Origin: Tissierellia bacterium
GTDB taxonomy: Bacteria > Bacillota > Clostridia > Tissierellales > Peptoniphilaceae
Length of the DNA stretch: 64,000 nucleotides
Reading direction: 5' to 3'
Assembly: GCA_030538075.1 (NCBI GenBank)
Contig: JAUNUQ010000011.1
Coordinates: forward strand, 1 to 64,000
Position 1 is the stretch's first letter. Each line of letters opens with the position of its first letter. Under the pieces are notes generated by a model. That model was not told the origin of the DNA. It searched no databases and saw only the letters and a list, made by a program, of their open reading frames with translations. This document shows positions 58,789 through 64,000 of this stretch, piece by piece. The position numbers and the translations under genes are program-made.

Positions 58789-61731
58789 TTACCAAATACC
58801 TTTGATGTCAGATCGCAGGTTGATGATGTTTGCCAGGATGTCTCTTACTTCTGTAGAGATTTGGTTTTGACCACCAAAGATTGTACCTTCAGTGATGTTA
58901 CGATCTTTGATATATGCCTTAACCGCGTCAGATACAGTGTCTTTCTCTACTAACAGGATCGGAGCGCCAACTCTTGCAGCATATGGTGCGCCAGCAAGTG
59001 CGTCAGCAAAAGCCGTTCCGTTTGCAAAGAATGCCTTCGTGGAGTCAGCAAAGAATTCTTTACCGATTTCCATGGAAGTCAGTTGACGGTTCGCGCCAGA
59101 GTATCTTTCAACAGTGTAGCCTTTACCCAGTTCGTCAAGCTCTCTTACGACAGCTTCACTTACAGAGTTTGGTCCACCGACGATAAATACTTTTTCGATA
59201 TCCCAGTCAGCCAGTGCTGCGATTGTCTCAGGAGCCAGCTTGTCTTGGTGCGTCAACAGAATTGGAATTCCGTAGTATGCAGCAGGTACAGTAGCTGTCA
59301 ATGCGTCAGCGAAAGTGTGTGCATTTGCGAGGAATACAGCTTGGTTCGTGTCGTATCCAAGGTCAAATGCAGGACGGCTCTTGTTCGCTTTCACTAGGCC
59401 TCTGAGTGCTTCGCCAACTTCTACTGCAGTACCGAATCGGTTGTCACCGGAGATTCTCTTTACAGATACACCGTCGATGTCATCCAATTTTTGTGCAGTA
59501 TCAGGAGTAATGGTGTTAGGTCCACCGACGATGATTACGCGGTTAGCCTTTACACTCTTGATATAGTCAGCAACTACATCTGGAACTTCGTTCTTAGCTA
59601 CCATCAACAGCGGTGCATTGTATTCAAATGCTACAACGCCAGCAGTCAATGCGTCTGCGAAAGTGTCAACTTCAGCAACAACTACGTTTTTGAAGCCGTC
59701 TTTAGCAGTCAATCCGTCTGGGAATTGAGCCTTAGCGATTTCTACAGCTGTGTGGTACTTCGTAGCGCCAGAGAGTCTGCCGCCAGTTGTGTAGAATGCG
59801 TCGCCATGGTTTTCAATTTCGACGTCGTAGATTCTGCCATAATCGGATCTTACGATGGCAAGTGACTTGTCATAGTAGTTGGAACCATTGTCAAACTCAT
59901 AGTATCCGGACATTGCGATATATCCAGGATAAGCAGTCAGACCTTCGTGGTTACCAGTATCCAATTGCTTCAACAGGTATGGCATGGAGATTAATTCGTA
60001 GTTGCCCTTGTAAGGCTGAGATCCACGATTCTCATATCCCCAACCCCAATCGAAGAATTGTTTTGCAGTCGTCATCGGTACATCGTTAAATGTAACGATA
60101 CCGTACTCATCTGTCTTTTTCTTGATGATTTCTGGACCAGCTTTTAGTTCTTCGCCGATTTGTGTTTGTGCTGCTTCATAAAGTGCAACAGTCGCTCCAG
60201 TTACAGGAGTACGAACTTGTGGAGTTGCGCCAGCGTTGAAGATCTTAACGCGGATCTTTACGAATTCGTCAGCGAAAGGAACAACGACGACAACTTTGTC
60301 TTCACGAAGTGCATAGACTTCCTTAGGATCGATGGAAGTGTCTTTTAATGCTTCGTTCAAACGCTTAACGTCTTTTACGATCCAAAGGTTTAAGCCATAG
60401 ACTTTACCGTTGAATTTGTAGCCCTTAGCAGCAGGATTAATACCTTCTTGGAAAGTGTCTTCTACAGCGCGTACGCCCAGAATTTCACCAGCGCGAAGTT
60501 CAACTTCTTTGCCTTCAAGAGTGTTGCTTACGATGGAAACAACGCCAGTTACTGGGTGAACTTTGATGTCATCGCGAAGGATGCCAGTATAGCCATTCCA
60601 GTTGGTACCAGCGGTGCGATAGATCGCAGGCTCTTCTACTACATACTCACCAAATTGGTTTTGTTGGTAGTGATAAGCATCTGTTTGCTTTAACTTGAAG
60701 ATTTCAAATTCTACGCCACGAACAGGTTGGTTCGCAGTTCCAAGAGCACGGATCAGGTATTGGCCTAACTCAACTGGAGTCAGTTCAATCTTGAACTCGA
60801 TCGCTTTGGTTTGAACGCCCTTATCATCTCTTTCGATTGCAATTACAGCTCCACCAGGAGTGTAGATGTTCTTAAGAGTTCCAAGAGTGCTGAATACATG
60901 TTCGAAATTCAGTTTGTCTTCGTCTTCGAAAAGAGGACCATTGCCAATTGGCTCGCCAGTTGCTACTCCAGTGTCTTGAGCAGTTCTTTTCCAAACTACA
61001 TAGTAGTCTTTGTCCTTTTCTAATTTTTCATTAAAGCAGAACAGACCGTCGGTTGGAACCATGTCTGCTTCGATTGCTGCAGCAAGAACTTCTTCAGCAG
61101 TCATAGTAGATGGGTCTACGCCCTTATCTACTGCGATCCAAGCAGCTGCGATGTTTGTGCTTAAAACATATACATCATTGACTACATTGGGGTCGCTGTA
61201 TTCGAAGCGTACACATACCTTAGTAGGTTGGTCTTCCCATTTTTGTTGAGATAGAACAACTGCTTGGATGTTGATGTCGCCATCGTACTCGCCAAGTTTT
61301 CTAGCAGGTACAAAAGGCTCTTCATTTGCTTGCAGTTCTTCAGAGTCTACTCCGGTATCGCCAGCGAAGATTCTAAAGTAACGAGGTTGTGCACTGTCTC
61401 TGTCATAGATAGCTAGATAAATGTCTTCATCAGCCCAGTCTTTGACTAAGTGCATTACATTACCTTCTTCGTCTACCGGAACTTCTGTCACTTTGTCAGT
61501 GTTTTCTTCCGGAGCTTGGACGAATTCTGCGGATTTGAATACCTTGGATTTCTCATAATTCACATGGAATTTGATCCAAAGACCTTCACCTTCTACTACT
61601 TGCAGAACGGGTAGCTTTTCATTTTCATTAGCAGTGTTGTTCGTATTGCTTGCCAATACGGGAACAGCAGCTGCAAATACCATGATTAGCGCCAGCGTCA
61701 ATGCAAGCAATCTTTTCACGTTTTTGTTCAT
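58789..61731 (-). CDS. S-layer-like surface protein with three CWB2 repeats
   Basis: A 980-residue exported protein, probably the major surface-layer protein. The signal peptide is MNKNVKRLLALTLALIMVFA with cleavage near VLASNTN. The N-terminal two thirds (to about residue 650) are beta-rich with Lys-, Glu- and Asp-rich stretches. The last ~330 residues form three CWB2 repeats: GRLSGATKYHTAVEIAK, KRISGDNRFGTAVEVGE and ERYSGANRQLTSMEIGK, each followed by ADAL and a VGGPN or GGQN strand. Codon use is narrow and differs from neighbours, a sign of high expression. GGAGG lies 13 bases before the ATG; a GTG closer to it is an alternative. A strong promoter, a ~385-base leader and a strong terminator frame it. 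Confidence 0.9.
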   Translation of the reverse strand: MNKNVKRLLALTLALIMVFAAAVPVLASNTNNTANENEKLPVLQVVEGEGLWIKFHVNYEKSKVFKSAEFVQAPEENTDKVTEVPVDEEGNVMHLVKDWADEDIYLAIYDRDSAQPRYFRIFAGDTGVDSEELQANEEPFVPARKLGEYDGDINIQAVVLSQQKWEDQPTKVCVRFEYSDPNVVNDVYVLSTNIAAAWIAVDKGVDPSTMTAEEVLAAAIEADMVPTDGLFCFNEKLEKDKDYYVVWKRTAQDTGVATGEPIGNGPLFEDEDKLNFEHVFSTLGTLKNIYTPGGAVIAIERDDKGVQTKAIEFKIELTPVELGQYLIRALGTANQPVRGVEFEIFKLKQTDAYHYQQNQFGEYVVEEPAIYRTAGTNWNGYTGILRDDIKVHPVTGVVSIVSNTLEGKEVELRAGEILGVRAVEDTFQEGINPAAKGYKFNGKVYGLNLWIVKDVKRLNEALKDTSIDPKEVYALREDKVVVVVPFADEFVKIRVKIFNAGATPQVRTPVTGATVALYEAAQTQIGEELKAGPEIIKKKTDEYGIVTFNDVPMTTAKQFFDWGWGYENRGSQPYKGNYELISMPYLLKQLDTGNHEGLTAYPGYIAMSGYYEFDNGSNYYDKSLAIVRSDYGRIYDVEIENHGDAFYTTGGRLSGATKYHTAVEIAKAQFPDGLTAKDGFKNVVVAEVDTFADALTAGVVAFEYNAPLLMVAKNEVPDVVADYIKSVKANRVIIVGGPNTITPDTAQKLDDIDGVSVKRISGDNRFGTAVEVGEALRGLVKANKSRPAFDLGYDTNQAVFLANAHTFADALTATVPAAYYGIPILLTHQDKLAPETIAALADWDIEKVFIVGGPNSVSEAVVRELDELGKGYTVERYSGANRQLTSMEIGKEFFADSTKAFFANGTAFADALAGAPYAARVGAPILLVEKDTVSDAVKAYIKDRNITEGTIFGGQNQISTEVRDILANIINLRSDIKGIW

Positions 61732-62115
61732 ACTTTTATTCACTCCTCCGTAAATAATATTTCTAAACCTACACAGGCAGCTCACTCTAGCAGCCCACGT
61801 GCGGCCTGTGCCCGTTTCTGGGCTTCTAATACTATAACACAGAAACTGGCCTTCGGCAACAACTGAAAATGCAATGTCTCACAAACTTGCCCACTCCACA
61901 TCGATAGTCATGTATGGGTGGACACAAACTAGAAGCTATCGATGTGCTACGTAGTATGTGCGGACTCGTTCATTTTCAATGCTTAGATCTTTTCAAGGTG
62001 CTGATTTGAGTGACGCTTGGTCTTTCGGATCCGAAAATAATATTGCAGTTATTATTTGAGTTGCGCTGGATCCCAATAGCCGAGCATAGATTTAGCGTCG
62101 AGGTATGAGCTCGAT
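61732..62115 (-). promoter_or_regulatory. Long structured 5' leader of the S-layer-like gene
   Basis: About 385 bases without a convincing gene lie between the predicted transcription start and the ATG. Visible hairpins are an 11-pair stem CACATCGATAG/CTATCGATGTG at 61897-61946, a GGCC...GTTTCT/AGAAAC...GGCC structure at 61803-61851, and ACAGGC/GCCTGT around 61773-61808. An imperfect direct repeat ATTTGAGT-CGCT-GG recurs 50 bases apart at about 62004 and 62054. Long leaders that stabilise mRNA are common for S-layer genes. Confidence 0.65.
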
Positions 62116-62121
62116 ACATTT

Positions 62122-62150
62122 ATTATAATGGTCTCTTTTCAAAATTTCAA
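62122..62150 (-). promoter_or_regulatory. Promoter of the S-layer-like gene
   Basis: TTGAAA (62145-62150), 17 bases, TATAAT (62122-62127) on the minus strand. Confidence 0.75.
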
Positions 62151-62175
62151 GTCAAAGGGGCATTTTTCGGAAATA

Positions 62176-62202
62176 AAAAGCCGAATATTCTGAATCTTCG
62201 GC
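62176..62202 (-). terminator. Intrinsic terminator downstream of the ANT(6)-like gene
   Basis: GCCGAA-gattcagaata-TTCGGC followed by TTTTTATTT on the minus strand. The stretch 62203-62401 between it and the gene holds no other feature that I can support, apart from a short AGATCGT-c-ACGATCT repeat near 62353. Confidence 0.75.
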
Positions 62203-62401
62203 GGTTTTCATACCTTGGGTACAAATTTTCTTGACGTATTTTTTTTGCTGCTAAACCTGCCTTTTTTTAAGTGAGCTTGAAATTCTGCGACTTTCCATCG
62301 CTTACTCTCGGTTAGATAAAAAAACTGGCGCTATACTTTAACGAGTTTTGTGAGATCGTCACGATCTATTAAGTTTTGTTAACATTTTGTAACCTTTTGG
62401 A

Positions 62402-63271
62402 TCATTGGGATTCCAAGGTCTTTTGGGCTTGGGCCCAAAGACTTCGAATATACGCGTTTACGCGGACATCCAACTGTTTTGGATAGGTATAGCCTAGGCG
62501 ATCTGCCAGTATGAGGCCAAGTTTTCGGTATAGGGTCATCGCCGTGAGCAAAGACTGCCAAAAAGCCGTGATATTCAGGCTTGGGAAGCTCTTTCGGTAC
62601 ATTTGTATGTACTCCGCATCCAAATTTTTCACCAGATAGCGATGATGTTTCCCCACATTGATCTTGTAGTCCTTTTCGTTGGCCGCATACCAACTGGTCA
62701 TGCGATTGAGCATGTCCATCGTGTCCTGATAGGCTTCAAAGGCGGCGACTTCCTCTTGTCTGACGAGGTATTTGACGAATTCTATGACACAGTAAAAGAA
62801 CTCACCCGTCGCCTCTTCAAATTCATTTTTGGTCGGGCGGCTCGTGCGGTAGCCCACATCCGAGGAGACGGGCAGCTGTTGTATCAGATTGTCCTTGTCC
62901 ATTAAGAGCATCAAAAGGGTCTCCGTCGTGATCAGGGTCGAGATCTTCTCCACAGGATAAAAGGTAAAATCCACTCGGATACCATCCAGAAATAGGCAGT
63001 TATAGGTATAGGTATCCGAGGGCACACGCCCTAATGTCTTCAGCGAGTCCGGCCTGTGAATCATAATGGCCTCCCCCATTGGTTCCAGAAAATGGTCATC
63101 CGCAATAAAATCCTCTACTTCACGAACGCAGTAGATGATGTCATAATCCATCATCGCATCCCGGCTAGAGAGGGGATTGACACGAGAGCCGGTTTGAAAG
63201 ACGGCTCGAATTCTCGTATCATTTTTTGCAATGTCCAGTATCAGGCTCATAATTGTCGTATTGTCACGCAT
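62402..63271 (-). CDS. Aminoglycoside 6-adenylyltransferase-like protein (ANT(6) family)
   Basis: A 289-residue nucleotidyltransferase resembling AadE/ANT(6), which adenylates streptomycin. The N-terminal catalytic motif is QTGSRVNPLSSRDAMMDYD, with G-S and D-x-D (MDYDIIY) placed as in the family, and a later DGIRVDFTFY supplies the third carboxylate. The C-terminal half is helical. The ATG at 63269-63271 is chosen for GGAG eight bases upstream; a GTG at 63280 is possible. Chromosomal relatives are common in Firmicutes, and resistance is not implied. Neighbours do not suggest an acquired cassette. Confidence 0.87.
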   Translation of the reverse strand: MRDNTTIMSLILDIAKNDTRIRAVFQTGSRVNPLSSRDAMMDYDIIYCVREVEDFIADDHFLEPMGEAIMIHRPDSLKTLGRVPSDTYTYNCLFLDGIRVDFTFYPVEKISTLITTETLLMLLMDKDNLIQQLPVSSDVGYRTSRPTKNEFEEATGEFFYCVIEFVKYLVRQEEVAAFEAYQDTMDMLNRMTSWYAANEKDYKINVGKHHRYLVKNLDAEYIQMYRKSFPSLNITAFWQSLLTAMTLYRKLGLILADRLGYTYPKQLDVRVNAYIRSLWAQAQKTLESQ

Positions 63272-63334
63272 TTCTATCACTCCGATGAGAATCTAATTCT
63301 ATTATACCTTTTTGTGCTCTTTTGTAAATGAAAG

Positions 63335-63366
63335 CAAAAGAGAACAAGGGGTTTTCCTTGTTCTCT
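63335..63366 (-). terminator. Intrinsic terminator after mscL
   Basis: AGAGAACAAGG-aaaacc-CCTTGTTCTCT followed by TTTGCTTT on the minus strand, 38 bases after the mscL stop. Confidence 0.85.
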
Positions 63367-63403
63367 CGTTTCGTCAAAACTCGATTCTCAAGCTGAGATT
63401 CGA

Positions 63404-63790
63404 TTATTTCAACTCCGAAGTACAAAAAGCACATCTGGTTGCTTCCAGTGGCACTTCTGACTTGCAGAAGGGACAGGTCTTGGTGGTGACGACTTCTTCG
63501 GCGGGTTTTTTCATCTTGTTCATAGCCTTTACGATCAAAAAGATGACGAAGGCGATGATGATGAATTTGATGATGGCGGATAAAACAGTACCGTATACCA
63601 TATCAACGCTTCCAATTGTTACTGCGAGATGGTCTAGGTTTACTCCTGCGGTCAACCCACCAACTAAGGGCATGATGACTTTTTCGACAAGAGCGGTAAT
63701 GATGGCACCGAAGGCGCCACCGATGACGACCCCGATGGCCATGTCTAGGACATTGCCACGCATGGCAAATTCTTTGAATTCTTTAAGCAT
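63404..63790 (-). CDS. mscL: Large-conductance mechanosensitive channel with C-terminal zinc ribbon
   Basis: Osmotic emergency valve. The 128-residue protein has the N-terminal helix and TM1 FKEFAMRGNVLDMAIGVVIG-type sequence, the GGAFGAIITALVEKVIMP continuation, a periplasmic loop, and TM2 IIKFIIIAFVIFLIVKAMN. After the usual cytoplasmic helix the tail reads TKTCPFCKSEV and TRCAFCTSEL, two CxxC pairs of a zinc ribbon, which standard MscL lacks. AGGAGGAAATC precedes the ATG. Confidence 0.93.
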   Translation of the reverse strand: MLKEFKEFAMRGNVLDMAIGVVIGGAFGAIITALVEKVIMPLVGGLTAGVNLDHLAVTIGSVDMVYGTVLSAIIKFIIIAFVIFLIVKAMNKMKKPAEEVVTTKTCPFCKSEVPLEATRCAFCTSELK

Positions 63791-63799
63791 GATTTCCTC

Positions 63800-64000
63800 C
63801 TATAAAGTAGATATTATTTCAAGCGCTGCCTTTGCAAGGGAGTCTGCCATTTCGTTGTAGGTATCTCCCGAGTGGGCAGCGACTTTGACAAAGTTTACGG
63901 ACAGCTTCTGCCGAATGCTGTTGCAATAAGCACTATAGCTCTTTGTGAGCTGGGTATTGGTCTTCCATGCCCCAATCGCCCACATCTCGATCCCCATATA
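63800..64000 (-). CDS. Ribonuclease H family protein (5' end outside window)
   Basis: Only the last 66 codons are visible. The segment GIEMWAIGAWKTN followed by QLTKSYSAYCNSIRQKL and the C-terminal FVKVAAHSGDTYNEMADSLAK match bacterial RNase H1 of the type with an N-terminal caulimovirus-viroplasmin domain. The His and Asp of AHSGD and MAD are active-site positions. Its gene lies ten bases upstream of mscL on the same strand. Confidence 0.82.
   Translation of the reverse strand, partial: YMGIEMWAIGAWKTNTQLTKSYSAYCNSIRQKLSVNFVKVAAHSGDTYNEMADSLAKAALEIISTL

Noticed and set aside
59083..60089. Several long plus-strand frames opposite the S-layer-like gene
   Set aside because: They arise from the narrow codon use of the S-layer gene; they are Cys/Ser/Val-rich and lack ribosome sites.
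1..64000. tRNA, rRNA, CRISPR arrays, prophage or complete insertion sequences
   Set aside because: None was recognised; no regularly spaced repeats, integrase, capsid or transposase genes are present.

Overview
The window looks like a chromosomal segment of an anaerobic Gram-positive bacterium of the Clostridia, perhaps Tissierellales or Peptostreptococcales-like. This is inferred from the gene families: Veg, RNase M5, a BmrCD-type exporter, CWB2 cell-wall-binding surface proteins, an S-layer-like protein, an AGCS amino-acid symporter, strong AGGAGG ribosome sites and consensus sigma-A promoters. No rRNA, tRNA, CRISPR array or intact transposase was seen. Nearly all genes lie on the minus strand; the aldehyde dehydrogenase and two small redox/Fe-S-type genes are the exceptions.

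Region by region. 1-4.6 kb: the 5' part of a CPG-type metal P-type ATPase, a hemerythrin/RIC-related protein and a Crp/Fnr regulator with a near-palindromic operator between them, then a methyltransferase gene that makes sense only if an in-frame UGA is read as selenocysteine, then a GNAT and an ASCH protein. 4.8-9.9 kb: ALDH, then a promoter, long leader with terminator, two guanidino-modifying enzymes and an AGCS symporter. 10.1-13.3 kb: a more AT-rich nuclease pair (one frameshifted at a T7 run), a perfect large palindrome, and a four-gene operon of an outputless Cache sensor with two paralogous membrane proteins that I do not recognise. 13.4-23.5 kb: rlmD, then a seven-gene operon (RNA methyltransferase, PAS-PP2C phosphatase, pgi, maf, trkA, two trkH). 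A 53-bp IS3-like mini-element sits inside the loop of its terminator. 23.7-31 kb: a heterodimeric ABC exporter with a leader-peptide attenuator, a DinG/Rad3-like helicase with a nuclease domain, and a VanY-type carboxypeptidase. 31.2-43.3 kb: ispE, murI, murJ and a nucleotide-sugar/polymer cluster (WbpA, B, D, E-like set plus PglF, PglE-like and PglC-like functions, and galU). 43.4-46.4 kb: veg, mgtE, a HesB-like protein, a DUF1858 protein and a glutaredoxin. 46.5-50.7 kb: metG-tatD-rnmV-ksgA operon with a short metG attenuator. 50.8-61.7 kb: cell-surface locus (DUF6056-like membrane protein, GtrB-like glycosyltransferase, two lipoproteins, two CWB2 proteins, the last with S-layer features and a ~385-nt leader). 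62.4-64 kb: ANT(6)-like adenylyltransferase, MscL with a zinc ribbon, and the end of an RNase H gene.

The strongest novelty candidates are the selenoprotein methyltransferase with an apparent SECIS hairpin (2540-3322), the bmrB-like attenuator (27187-27420), the leader RNA of the guanidino-enzyme operon (9601-9832), and the Cache/paralogous-membrane-protein operon (11606-13272).
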